A DNA stretch of 64,000 nucleotides from Streptomyces collinus (GTDB lineage Bacteria; Actinomycetota; Actinomycetes; Streptomycetales; Streptomycetaceae). Of the stretch, positions 51,452-59,119 are shown piece by piece; position 1 is the first letter of the stretch; each line of letters opens with the position of its first letter. The notes beneath the pieces were generated by a model. That model worked only from the letters and a program-made list of their open reading frames with translations, did no database searches and was not told where the DNA came from. A program made the position numbers and the translations under genes. The stretch spans positions 7,998,001-8,062,000 of the forward strand of contig NZ_CP133771.1 of assembly GCF_031348265.1 (NCBI RefSeq), written 5' to 3'.

Positions 51452-52288
51452 ATGAACGAGGTGCACCACGGCACCATGGAACTCCTTCTGGTCGTGGGCG
51501 TGGACGGATCCGAGCCGAGTCTGCGGGCCGTCGACTGGGCGGCGGACGAGGCTGCCCTGCGCGGGGTGCCGCTGCGGCTGGTGCATGCCTCGCTGTTGGA
51601 GCGGTACGAAGGTGCCGCGCCGGCCGAGGACCTCGGCGAGCCGTCCGGGCCGGTGCTCGCCGACGGCATCGTCGACGGCGCCGCCCGGCGGGCGAGCACC
51701 CGGAAACCGGATCTGAAGGTGTCCACCGAGGTACTGCCCGAGGAACCGGAGTACGCACTGGTGCGGGAGGGGGCCCACGCCTCCGCCCTCGTCCTGGGGT
51801 CCCGGGGCGCGGCGGTATCGCCGAGTTCCTGCTCGGTTCCGTCAGCCTGGCCGTGGCCGCCTGTGCCGCCTGCCCGGTGATCGTGCTGCGCGGCCGCCAT
51901 GACAAGCGGGTACAGCCGGTGACGCGCGGGCGCATCCTGCTCGGCGTCGGCGAGGAGGCGCACGGTTCGGCGGCCGTGCGCTTCGCCTTCGAGGAGGCGG
52001 AACGACGTGGGGCCGTACTGGAGGCCGTACGGGCTTGGCGGTGCCCCGCGCACCAGACCGCCGACCACCCCCTCCTCGCGGGCGAGCCGGCCCGCCAGCA
52101 CGAACAGGGAGCCGCCGAGACGCTGGAGGCCGCGCTGAACGAGGTGGCCGCAGAGTACCCGTCCGTGGAGGTGCACCGGCGCACCGCCGAGGGGCAGGGG
52201 CCGCCAGGCAAGGTTCTGTTGGAGGCGTCGGCCACCGCCGACCTGCTGGTCGTCGGGGCCCGGCGGCAGCAGCAGACCTTCGGACTCC
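51452..52288 (+). pseudogene. Universal stress protein gene, frameshifted and truncated
   Basis: ATG 51452 (AGGAGA upstream) starts a UspA domain (LLVVGVDGSEPSLRAVDWAA). At about 51808 the LVLGSRG loop is followed in the wrong frame; shifting by one base restores GGIAEFLLGSVSLAVAACA, so one C appears lost. The second domain (ILLGVGEEAHGSAAVRFAF) continues to LLVVGARRQQQTFGLQ near 52285, where the final GP-x-HAVLHHA part is missing and sequence antisense to a PPK2 gene begins. The gene has therefore suffered both a frameshift and a 3' deletion. It stands 30 bases after the intact universal stress gene. Confidence 0.85.
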
Positions 52289-52643
52289 AACAGAAGCCCA
52301 TGACGTGCTCCACGCCCGCCCGGTTGTACCAGCTGCGGTCGAACAGCACGATCTCTCCGGCGGCGGGCAGATGCTCGGCGTACCGCTGGAAGTACCACTG
52401 GGTGCGCTCGCGCTCGGTGGGCTTCGGCAGCGCCACGATGCGGGGGACGCGGGGGTTGAGGTGCTCGGCCACCCGTTTGCTGGTGCCGCCCTTGCCGGCC
52501 GCGTCCCGTCCCTCGATGACGACGACCAGGCGGGCGCCCTCCGCGCGCACTCACTCCTGCAGCTTCACCAACTCCGTCTGCAGACGCAGCAGTTCCTTCT
52601 CGTAGGTCTTGCGCGGCAGCGTCGCAGCCTTCTCGCCGGCCAT
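52285..52643 (-). pseudogene. Polyphosphate kinase 2 (PPK2) remnant with nonsense mutation
   Basis: ATG 52643 begins MAGEKAATLPRKTYEKELLR, typical of PPK2. Codon 31 is TGA (52551-52553) at the place where homologues have Trp in LVKLQEW-VRAEGARL; beyond it the frame reads VVVIEGRDAAGKGGTSKRV (Walker A) and EIVLFDRSWYNRAGVEHVMGF (Walker B and lid), then breaks off near 52290 where it runs into the truncated universal stress gene. About the C-terminal half is gone. PPK2 enzymes phosphorylate nucleotides using polyphosphate. Both lesions rule out function. Confidence 0.87.
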
Positions 52644-52687
52644 GCCGCCTCCAGCACCCGGCGATACAGGTGGACCCGGACAGCACG

Positions 52688-53365
52688 CTACTGCAGCGTG
52701 CCCCTGGCCGCTGCGGGCGCGTGCTCGGAGAGGTCGAACTCCACGTCCACGACCCCCTCGACGGCACGGATCAGGCGGGCAGCCACCGGGACCAGCGAGG
52801 TGTCCCGCATACGGCCGCCGAGCTTCACGACTCCCTCCCGCACCGCCACGCGTACGGCCGATGCCGGCGCGGGGAAGAGGTACGACACCACTTCCCGCCG
52901 GACCTCCTCGGCGATGTCCTCGTCGTCGCGCAGGAACACCTTCAGCAGGTCGGCGCGGCTCACGATGCCCTGCAGCATGCCCAGCTCGTCGACGACCGGC
53001 AGCCGCTTGACCCTGGCGCGCGCAAGGGTCCGCGCGGCCTGGGCAAGCGTCGTGTCGGCCTGGACGGTGAGGGCGGGAGAGGACATCAGCTCCCCGGCGG
53101 TCACCGCTCCGGCCTTCGCGAGATCGGACAGGCGCCGGAGCTGGGTGCGCCGGTCGGGGTCGCTGTCGCGGAACTCCTCCTTGGGCAGCAGGTCGGCCTC
53201 GGACACGACCCCGACGACGCGGCCTTCACCCTCCAGAACGGGCAGGGCGCTGACCTTCCAGTCGTGCATCATCCGCACGATCTCCTTGAAGGTGGCATTA
53301 CGGCCGATGGCGGCGACGGTGTGGGTCATCACGTCGCTGACGATGTGCGGGCTGCCGTGCATCAT
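52688..53365 (-). CDS. CBS-domain pair protein with C-terminal BON domain
   Basis: About 225 residues. Two CBS motifs (VSDVMTHTVAAIGRNATFKEIVRMM; VTAGELMSSPALTVQADTTL are read in part) form a Bateman pair that usually senses adenine nucleotides, followed by a BON domain (about 145-210: VRVAVREGVVKLGGRM) of possible membrane or phospholipid contact. Start: ATG 53365 or the adjacent ATG 53362, both very close to GGGAGGG. It lies 40 bases downstream of the cyclic-nucleotide-binding gene and is probably in its transcript, hence under the three phased boxes at 53942-53997. Confidence 0.87.
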   Translation of the reverse strand: MMHGSPHIVSDVMTHTVAAIGRNATFKEIVRMMHDWKVSALPVLEGEGRVVGVVSEADLLPKEEFRDSDPDRRTQLRRLSDLAKAGAVTAGELMSSPALTVQADTTLAQAARTLARARVKRLPVVDELGMLQGIVSRADLLKVFLRDDEDIAEEVRREVVSYLFPAPASAVRVAVREGVVKLGGRMRDTSLVPVAARLIRAVEGVVDVEFDLSEHAPAAARGTLQ

Positions 53366-53405
53366 CCCTCCCTGGTAGCTGTCGTGCTCCGAGTCGTGGG
53401 CGCGG

Positions 53406-53870
53406 TCACAGGAGGCTGCCGCTGCCGTAGGGGGCGTACAGGTCGAGCAGCCGCGTGCGGGCCGAGCGCAGGCGGTGGGCGAGGACACCGCCCACCCACT
53501 GGGCGACGCTCGCGCCGAGCGCGGGGTCGTCCTGGCACATCGAGCGGATCGTCGGGGCGTCGAACTCGTAGGCGCGTACCGGGCTGGTGGCCTCGGCGCC
53601 CAGGTGCCAGGCGTGCGGGGCGAACAGCCAGGACCAGCCGATGAGTTCGTTGGGCCGGAGGGTCTCGATGACGGCGGCGCGGCGGCCGGGGACCCGCATG
53701 TCGAGGTCGACCGAACCGGTGCGGATGATCCAGAACCGGTCGGCGCGGCCTCCTTCCTCGAAGAGGCGGGTGCCCTGGGGGAAGGACACCTCCCGGGCGA
53801 AACGCATCAGCCGCTGCCGGTGCTCGGCGGGGAGTCCCTGCAGCATGGTGGCCGTGGCGGGAGCGTTCAT
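53406..53870 (-). CDS. Cyclic-nucleotide-binding domain protein (Crp-like, no HTH)
   Basis: 154 residues from ATG 53870 after GGAGG. A cNMP-binding beta roll (VSFPQGTRLFEEGGRADRFWIIRTGSVDLD is seen in parts; LRPNELIGWSW and SPVRAYEFDA follow) ends in a helical tail without a DNA-binding domain, so it is a stand-alone sensor and not a true Crp regulator. The first gene of a probable operon with the CBS-BON gene. Boxes 72-127 bases upstream point to DevR control. Confidence 0.85.
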   Translation of the reverse strand: MNAPATATMLQGLPAEHRQRLMRFAREVSFPQGTRLFEEGGRADRFWIIRTGSVDLDMRVPGRRAAVIETLRPNELIGWSWLFAPHAWHLGAEATSPVRAYEFDAPTIRSMCQDDPALGASVAQWVGGVLAHRLRSARTRLLDLYAPYGSGSLL

Positions 53871-53941
53871 GGAGTGCCTCCAGTCAGGGCGTACGAGAAC
53901 CTGCCATGCCCAGCGTGTCCCCGTGCCCGGTGCCGGGCCAT

Positions 53942-53997
53942 GGGCCACCCGGCCCCATGACCGGGCCGCCCGGTACCTCGTCCGGGCCCTTCGGCAC
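53942..53997. promoter_or_regulatory. Three DevR/OsdR-type boxes at 21-bp spacing in divergent promoter
   Basis: GGGCC-ACCC-GGCCC (53942-53955), GGGCC-GCCC-GGTAC (53963-53976) and GGGCC-CTTC-GGCAC (53984-53997). Centres lie 21 bases apart. The array is nearly equidistant from the divergent starts at 53870 and 54069. Confidence 0.75.
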
Positions 53998-54068
53998 CCT
54001 GTGCCCGGACGGGCCCGGAGGTTTCATGGATCCGAGAGCCAACCCGACGGAAACGGAAGGGGATGGGC

Positions 54069-54365
54069 ATGGTGGATACGTCACTGCCCCCGGAGTTCTG
54101 GAGGCGGTTCGCCGTCCTCCTGGCGATGTCCACCGCGGTCGGCTTCGTGCTCAGCGCCGCGCGCGACGCGCTCGTCCTGCGGGCACAGCGCCGCCGGCCC
54201 GCACTGCCCGCCACGAACCCGAAGCACCAGCCTCCTTCACCTTCTCGTGGCTCCTCTGGAGGACTCAAGCCATGCGCATCGTCATCGCCCTCGGCGGCAA
54301 CGCCCTGCTGCGCCGGGGTGACCGCCCCGACGCCGCGGTACAGCAGTCGAACATCGACCGGGTGA
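54069..54365 (+). CDS. Small single-helix membrane protein (uncertain)
   Basis: ATG 54069 (also 54063) with GGAAGGGG upstream opens a frame MVDTSLPPEFWRRFAVLLA followed by a membrane helix and a basic tail (LRAQRRRPALP). The frame overlaps the carbamate kinase gene by about 95 bases, where its composition is that of an out-of-frame reading, so the true 3' end may have been lost through a frameshift or deletion. It would be the first gene after the phased boxes. Function unknown. Confidence 0.4.
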   Translation: MVDTSLPPEFWRRFAVLLAMSTAVGFVLSAARDALVLRAQRRRPALPATNPKHQPPSPSRGSSGGLKPCASSSPSAATPCCAGVTAPTPRYSSRTSTG

Positions 54366-55195
54366 CCACCGCCGTCGCCGCTCTCGCTCTCGAACACGAG
54401 ATCGTGATCACCCATGGCAACGAGCCGCAGATCGGCCTGCTCGCCATGGAGAGCGCGGCCGACCCGGTCCTGACCACCCCCTATCCGCTGGACCTGCTGG
54501 GTGCCCAGACCCAGGGGCTGATCGGCTCACTGCTGGTCCGGGCCCTGCGCGACACGCTGGCCGGCCACAAGGTCGCCGCACTCGTCACCCACACGTTGGT
54601 ACGGGCCGACGACCCGGCCTTCGCACGACCCGCACAGCGCGTCGGCCCGGTGTACCCCCGGGACGTCGCCCGCACCCTCGCGCGAAGGCACGGATGGCAC
54701 ATCGCCAAGGACGCCACCGGGTGGCGCCAGGTCGTCGCCTCACCCATGCCCGAGGGCATCGTCGAGACGGAGACCATCCACGACCTGCTCACCTGCGGAG
54801 CGCTCGTCATCTGCGCCGGCGGCGGAGGCGTACCCGTCACCGCCGACAGCGACACCGGCGCACTGCACGGAGTGGACGCGGTCGTCGACAAGGACCTCAC
54901 CGCCGCGCTGCTCGCCGAGGAACTCAAGGCCGACTTCCTGCTCATCCTCACCGACGTCCCGTGCGTCTACACCGGCTACGGCACCCGTGACCCGCAGCCC
55001 GTCCTCGACGCCACGCCCGACGACCTGCGCCGCGCAGGTTTCCCCGCCGACTCCATGGGCCCCAAGACGGAGGCCGCCGCCCGGTTCGTCGAACGCACCG
55101 GGGGACTGGCCGCGATCGGTGCCCTGGACGCGGCGTACGAGATCCTCTACGGGAGATCGGGAACGCTGGTGCGCCCCGATCTGGTCGTGGGCTGA
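54272..55195 (+). CDS. arcC: Carbamate kinase
   Basis: 307 residues from ATG 54272 with GGAGG nine bases before. RIVIALGGNALLRRGD, ITHGNEPQIGLLAMESA, YPLDLLGAQTQGLIG, ICAGGGGVPV and DKDLTAALLAEELKAD are the family motifs of the amino acid kinase fold. It forms ATP from ADP and carbamoyl phosphate in fermentative arginine or purine breakdown. No arcA or arcB is adjacent. Its position in a DevR-type island fits a role in ATP supply when oxygen is low. Confidence 0.95.
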   Translation: MRIVIALGGNALLRRGDRPDAAVQQSNIDRVTTAVAALALEHEIVITHGNEPQIGLLAMESAADPVLTTPYPLDLLGAQTQGLIGSLLVRALRDTLAGHKVAALVTHTLVRADDPAFARPAQRVGPVYPRDVARTLARRHGWHIAKDATGWRQVVASPMPEGIVETETIHDLLTCGALVICAGGGGVPVTADSDTGALHGVDAVVDKDLTAALLAEELKADFLLILTDVPCVYTGYGTRDPQPVLDATPDDLRRAGFPADSMGPKTEAAARFVERTGGLAAIGALDAAYEILYGRSGTLVRPDLVVG

Positions 55196-55288
55196 GATGC
55201 AGCCGAAAGGCGTCGGGCCGATGGTGGGGGAGGGCACCGTGCCATGGCCCTGCCCGGCCCTGCCCATGGGGCGAGGAGGCGAGCCGTC

Positions 55289-55411
55289 ATGCCCAGCAGC
55301 GTGCTGGTCGCCCATGGAACAACGAACGGATCGACGGCGCGGATCGCCGAGCCGTCGCCGAGGTCCTGCGCAGGGGCGGGCTGCCGCCGGCCCTTTTGGC
55401 TCAAGCCGTGA
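55289..55411 (+). pseudogene. Flavodoxin-domain protein fragment
   Basis: ATG 55289, with GAGGAGG in front, gives MPSSVLVAHGTTNGSTARIAEP, the FMN-phosphate loop of flavodoxin-like proteins (VLVA-GTTNGSTA-IAE). After IAE the frame ends at TGA 55409; inserting one base near 55349 restores AVAEVLRRGGLPPALL, as expected for such proteins. The rest of the gene is missing, because the next gene's 3' end starts at 55420. Frameshift plus truncation. Confidence 0.7.
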
Positions 55412-55419
55412 TCACTTGC

Positions 55420-55836
55420 TCACAGGCCCGGCGGGCGAAGCTCCCGGCCGGTGACCATCTGGGATTCGATCCGCACGAACGCGGCCCCTGCCAGGGGCAT
55501 CCAGGACGCGGGGCCGTCCCGGGACAGCCGCTCGTGCTCCGCGGGGTCGGTCACCACGGTGGCCCGTCCGGTGACGACCACGCTCCAGCCGGACCGGGTT
55601 GCCGCGTCGAACTCGTCCGCCTCGAAGGCGACGACGACGCCGTCGATGGCGCCTACGAGGTCCGAGTCCGGCGAGGTGCACAGCAGGACAGAGCTGTCCG
55701 TGTCCAGGGAGAAGTTGACGGGGAGGACCGCGGGCAATGCCTGCCTGGTATAGACCACGCGGCCGACCGGCACCTTGGCGAGCAGGCGCAGGCTTTCCTG
55801 CCGGTCGAGTGCGCGAAAGGCGTCGTTCTGGTACAT
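55420..55836 (-). CDS. Pyridoxamine 5'-phosphate oxidase-fold protein
   Basis: 138 residues from ATG 55836. The split-barrel flavin-binding fold is seen in MYQNDAFRALDRQESLRLLAK, VPVGRVVYTRQALPAVLPVNF and SGWSVVVTGRATVVTDP. Homologues occur in DosR regulons (for example, Rv3131-neighbour-type and Rv0079-class genes) and are thought to bind FMN or F420, reaction unknown. It is paralogous to the gene at 56453. The 44-bp perfect palindrome with a DevR box lies 21 bases upstream of the start. Confidence 0.88.
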   Translation of the reverse strand: MYQNDAFRALDRQESLRLLAKVPVGRVVYTRQALPAVLPVNFSLDTDSSVLLCTSPDSDLVGAIDGVVVAFEADEFDAATRSGWSVVVTGRATVVTDPAEHERLSRDGPASWMPLAGAAFVRIESQMVTGRELRPPGL

Positions 55837-55856
55837 CAGTCCATCGTCCCCGCGGC

Positions 55857-55900
55857 CGTCGTGTGGGGGTAGGGCCGACCGGCCCTACCCCCACACGACG
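55857..55900. promoter_or_regulatory. 44-bp perfect palindrome containing a DevR/OsdR-type box
   Basis: Arms of 21 bases (55857-55877 and 55880-55900) pair without mismatch around an AC centre; the core GGGCC-GACC-GGCCC (55872-55885) is a DevR-type box. In RNA it would form a very stable hairpin just before the gene at 55836. It may work as an operator, a transcript hairpin or both. Confidence 0.85.
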
Positions 55901-56009
55901 CGAGGAAGGCCGATCGCAGCCGTCGTTCCGCGGGTGCGCATGCAGACAAGGCGGTACGCGGAGGAGTGTGGTGCCGCTCCATCTTCTACCTTCAGCCCGG
56001 TCCGGCCCT

Positions 56010-56213
56010 GTGATGACCAAAGCCCCGGTGCTCTTCCAACTCCACGCGATCAGCGCCCTCCTGCTGTTCGCGGCCCGGCCGTTCACCCGGCTCGTGCGCA
56101 TGCTCACCGCACCGCTCGGCTGCCTCACCCGCCCCTACATCGTCTACCGCAGTCGCGACGCCCGACTCGGCGCCCGTTCCCCGCGCCGTGGTGGGGACCG
56201 CGTGGGGTCATGA
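56010..56213 (+). pseudogene. narI: C-terminal remnant of respiratory nitrate reductase gamma subunit
   Basis: The frame from GTG 56010/ATG 56013 to TGA 56213 reads VLFQLHAISALLLFAARPFT, RLVRMLTAPLGCLTRPYIVY, RSRDARLGARSPRR, which is the last about 65 residues of NarI, the membrane haem b subunit. The first about 170 residues with the haem ligands are absent, and no narG, narH or narJ is in the window. In S. coelicolor a nar operon lies in the comparable stress island. The remnant shows that a narGHJI operon was once here. Confidence 0.85.
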
Positions 56214-56363
56214 ACAGCCGGGCTCAGAATCCGGTCCGTGGTAGGGGGGCGGATCTGTCGGTTCCTGTCCGGCGGCGTGAAGCCCCCGACGGGACGCGCA
56301 CCCGCTCCCGGACGTGCGGGCCCGTCGATCGCGGTGTGACACGGGTCGTTCTCCGGTACGGCC

Positions 56364-56377
56364 GGGACCGATGGCCC
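56364..56377. promoter_or_regulatory. DevR/OsdR-type box
   Basis: GGGACC-GA-TGGCCC, read as GGGACCGATGGCCC with a 4-base spacer, 75 bases before the start at 56453. The gap 56214-56452 holds no other feature. Confidence 0.75.
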
Positions 56378-56452
56378 CTCATTCCCGGTCCGCATCCGGC
56401 TCAGGATGGGCTGACGCAGAACCGTGTACCAAGCGAGAGACGGGGCCGGCTG

Positions 56453-56893
56453 ATGTACACCAACGACGGTTTCCACGAACTCGGACGGCAGGAGTGCCTT
56501 CGGCGGCTGGCCAAGGTGCCCGTCGGCCGCATCGTCTACACGCGCCAGGCCCTGCCCGCCGTCTTGCCGGTGAACTTCGGTCTGGACGGCGAAGGCGCGG
56601 TGGTGCTGCGCGCTTCCGCGGCCTCGGAACTCGTCCGCGCGATCGACGGCGCGGTCGTCGCCTTCGAGGTCGACGACGTCGACGCGGTCCGGCACTCCGG
56701 CTGGAGCGTCATCGTCACCGGCACCGCCGTCGTGGTGACCGACCCCGCCGAGCACGAACGCCTGGCCCGCACCGTTTCGGCCTCCTGGGCACCCTCACCG
56801 CAGGGAGTCTTCGTCCGTATCGAGCCCGAACTGGTCACCGGGCGCGAGCTCGTCGGCGGACGCACCCTGTACGGGGTGGACCTCAATGCCTGA
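56453..56893 (+). CDS. Pyridoxamine 5'-phosphate oxidase-fold protein (paralogue)
   Basis: 146 residues from ATG 56453. It shares RLAKVPVGRIVYTRQALPAV, LPVNFGLDG and HSGWSVIVTG with the gene at 55420-55836, in opposite orientation, so the two look like a duplicated pair flanking the narI remnant. Flavin (FMN or F420) binding is expected; substrate unknown. The upstream DevR-type box and downstream devR-like gene suggest a place at the core of the regulon. Confidence 0.88.
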   Translation: MYTNDGFHELGRQECLRRLAKVPVGRIVYTRQALPAVLPVNFGLDGEGAVVLRASAASELVRAIDGAVVAFEVDDVDAVRHSGWSVIVTGTAVVVTDPAEHERLARTVSASWAPSPQGVFVRIEPELVTGRELVGGRTLYGVDLNA

Positions 56894-57011
56894 GCCACTC
56901 TCTCCGGATTGCATCGCCGCGATCCAGCGCGCCGCACAACCTGCACGACGCCGCCGGCGGTGGTAGCAAATCCACCAGGTGGGGAATCCGGAGAGCGGAA
57001 TCCGGTAATCA

Positions 57012-57025
57012 GGGACCACTGGCCC
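57012..57025. promoter_or_regulatory. DevR/OsdR-type box upstream of the regulator itself
   Basis: GGGACC-ACT-GGCCC as GGGACCACTGGCCC, 70 bases before the response regulator ATG at 57095, suggesting autoregulation. The rest of 56894-57094 has no other clear feature. Confidence 0.78.
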
Positions 57026-57094
57026 TGGCCTCCAGTCCCTCGGACGGGGAAGGATTCCCGTGGAAACAGAAGAGGACATCACAAGGAGTAACCG

Positions 57095-57787
57095 ATGGCG
57101 GACAGTGAGCAGGCCGGCACCGGAGGTCCCATCAGGGTCTTCCTCCTGGACGATCACGAGGTCGTTCGGCGCGGTGTGCACGACTTGCTGAACGACGAGC
57201 CGGACATCACGGTGGTCGGCGAAGCCGCCACGGTCGAGCAGGCCCTGGTGCGCGTCCCCGCGCTGCGCCCCGATGTCGCGGTCCTCGACGTCCGCCTGCC
57301 CGACGGCGACGGCGTGACCGTGTGCCGTGAACTGCGCTCGAGCATGCCCCAGCTGGCCTGTCTGATGCTGACCTCGTTCGACGACGAGGAGGCCCTGCTG
57401 GACTCGATCATGGCAGGTGCGTCGGGGTACGTCCTGAAGCAGATCCAGGGCTCGGACCTGGTCTCGGCGGTGCGCACCGTGGCCGGCGGCCAGTCGCTGC
57501 TGGACCCGAGCGCCACGACCAAGCTGATGGCAAGGCTGCGGGGAGGTCAGAAGCAGGAGGAAGAGCCGGACGCCCTGCCGGGGCTGACCGAGCGGGAGCG
57601 GGAGATCCTGGCCCTGATCGGTGAGGGCCTGACCAATCGGCAGATCGGCCAGCGGCTGTATCTGGCGGAGAAGACGGTGAAGAACCACATCTCCCGCCTG
57701 CTGGCCAAGCTGGGCGTGGAGCGTCGTATCCAGGCCGCGGTCATCGCCACTCAGGCGCAGGACCGGCTGCGCGGCGAGGGACGCTGA
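57095..57787 (+). CDS. devR: NarL/LuxR-type response regulator, DevR/DosR (OsdR) orthologue
   Basis: A 230-residue regulator. Receiver domain (12-130) with FLLDDHEVVRRGVHDLL, phospho-acceptor Asp65 in VAVLDVRLPDGDG and Lys in SGYVLKQI; LuxR-type HTH (about 163-220): LTEREREILALIGEGLTNRQ, IGQRLYLAEKTVKNHISRLL. The DDHEVVRRG and LDVRLPDG blocks are those of mycobacterial DevR/DosR, which drives the response to hypoxia and nitric oxide; S. coelicolor OsdR is the corresponding protein. The expected partner kinase is at 59120, separated by a GAPDH gene. GGGMCC-N4-GGCCC boxes nearby are its probable targets. Confidence 0.9.
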   Translation: MADSEQAGTGGPIRVFLLDDHEVVRRGVHDLLNDEPDITVVGEAATVEQALVRVPALRPDVAVLDVRLPDGDGVTVCRELRSSMPQLACLMLTSFDDEEALLDSIMAGASGYVLKQIQGSDLVSAVRTVAGGQSLLDPSATTKLMARLRGGQKQEEEPDALPGLTEREREILALIGEGLTNRQIGQRLYLAEKTVKNHISRLLAKLGVERRIQAAVIATQAQDRLRGEGR

Positions 57788-57849
57788 GGCGGAGCCGGGA
57801 GAGCGGCGAGGCGCTGCCGACGCCTCCCGCCCCGGCCCGCCGCCGCGCA

Positions 57850-57888
57850 GGGCCGAACGGCCCCCGGTTCACCCCCCTTGGGCCCAAG
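57850..57888. promoter_or_regulatory. DevR/OsdR-type box and second palindrome upstream of GAPDH
   Basis: GGGCC-GAAC-GGCCC (57850-57863) lies 109 bases before the GAPDH ATG. A second perfect palindrome, CTTGGGCCCAAG (57877-57888), follows 14 bases further on. Confidence 0.75.
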
Positions 57889-57971
57889 CACCGCCCTACC
57901 CGCCGGCGGAAGGCTGATATCGCGCCCGGACGACACCGGGTATCGCCAACCCGTCGGGGAGGACGAGGGAC

Positions 57972-59000
57972 ATGACCGTACGCGTGGGCATCAACGGCTT
58001 CGGCCGCATCGGACGCAGCTATCTGCGCTGCGCACTGGAGCGCGCGGAGAATCCTGCCGGCACTTCCATCGAGGTGGTGGCGGTCAACGATCTCACCTCG
58101 CCGGAGGCGCTGGCCCATCTGCTGGCGTACGACTCGACCTATGGGCGCCTCGGTCGCGTCGTCGAGCACGACGCCAGTTCGCTGACCGTCGACGGCCACC
58201 GCGTGGCCGTCACCGCGGAGCGCGACCCCGGCGCCCTTGCCTGGGGCGACTTCGGCGTGGACGTCGTCATCGAGTCCACCGGCCGCTTCCGCACGCGCGA
58301 GCAGGCCGGCCTGCATCTGGAGGCGGGAGCGCGCAAGGTGCTGCTGTCGGTTCCGGGGAAGGGCGTCGACGCCACTGTGGTGATGGGCGTCAATGAAGGA
58401 ACGTACGACCCGGACCTGCATCACGTGGTTTCCAACGCTTCCTGCACGACCAACTGCGTGGCCCCGATGGTGAAGGTGCTGGACGAGCACTTCGGCCTCG
58501 TCAAGGGGCTGATGACCACCATCCACGGCTACACCAACGACCAGGTGGTCCTCGACGGTCCGCACAAGGACCCGCGCCGGGGCCGCAGCGCCGCTGTCAA
58601 CATCATCCCCACCAGCACCGGTGCGGCCCGCGCGGTCGGCCTCGTCCTGCCGGAACTGTCCGGCACCCTGGACGGCATCGCCGTACGCGTCCCCGTCGAG
58701 GACGGGTCGCTGACCGACCTGAGCGTGGTGCTCGACCGGCCGGTGACCGCCGACGAGGTCAACGTGGCCTTCCGGGAGGCCGCCGACGGGCCGCTGAAGG
58801 GCATCCTGCGCGTGTCCGACGCGCCGATCGTCTCCCGCGACGTCGTGGGAGACCCCGCCTCGTGCGTCCTGGACGCCCCGCTGACCCAGGCCCACGGCGA
58901 CCTGGTGAAGGTCTTCGGCTGGTACGACAACGAGTGGGGGTACACCAACCGCCTGCTCGACCTCACGGAGTACGTCGCCGCGAGGTTGCCGCGCACCTGA
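57972..59000 (+). CDS. gap: Type I glyceraldehyde-3-phosphate dehydrogenase
   Basis: 342 residues from ATG 57972. NAD-binding VGINGFGRIGRSYLRC, catalytic Cys158 in SNASCTTNCVAPMVKVLD, the His loop, NIIPTSTGAARAVG and WYDNEWGYTNRLLDL are complete. Converts glyceraldehyde-3-phosphate to 1,3-bisphosphoglycerate. It is not with pgk or tpi genes; it sits between devR and devS homologues with a DevR-type box before it, so it appears to be an extra copy for hypoxic growth, not the housekeeping glycolytic enzyme. Confidence 0.95.
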   Translation: MTVRVGINGFGRIGRSYLRCALERAENPAGTSIEVVAVNDLTSPEALAHLLAYDSTYGRLGRVVEHDASSLTVDGHRVAVTAERDPGALAWGDFGVDVVIESTGRFRTREQAGLHLEAGARKVLLSVPGKGVDATVVMGVNEGTYDPDLHHVVSNASCTTNCVAPMVKVLDEHFGLVKGLMTTIHGYTNDQVVLDGPHKDPRRGRSAAVNIIPTSTGAARAVGLVLPELSGTLDGIAVRVPVEDGSLTDLSVVLDRPVTADEVNVAFREAADGPLKGILRVSDAPIVSRDVVGDPASCVLDAPLTQAHGDLVKVFGWYDNEWGYTNRLLDLTEYVAARLPRT

Positions 59001-59119
59001 CCGGGGCGGGCGTGCTCGCTCCTGGCAGGGCTGATCTCGTGTCCTCCTCGCGCGCCGACCGCTACCGTGGCAGATGAGCGGACGGCGGTCGGCTCTGCGC
59101 GGACGGTTGGAGGATCACG

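Noticed and set aside
51363..52550. A 395-residue minus-strand gene with a PPK2 start
   Set aside because: Only the first about 85 residues are PPK2; the rest is antisense to the universal stress genes.
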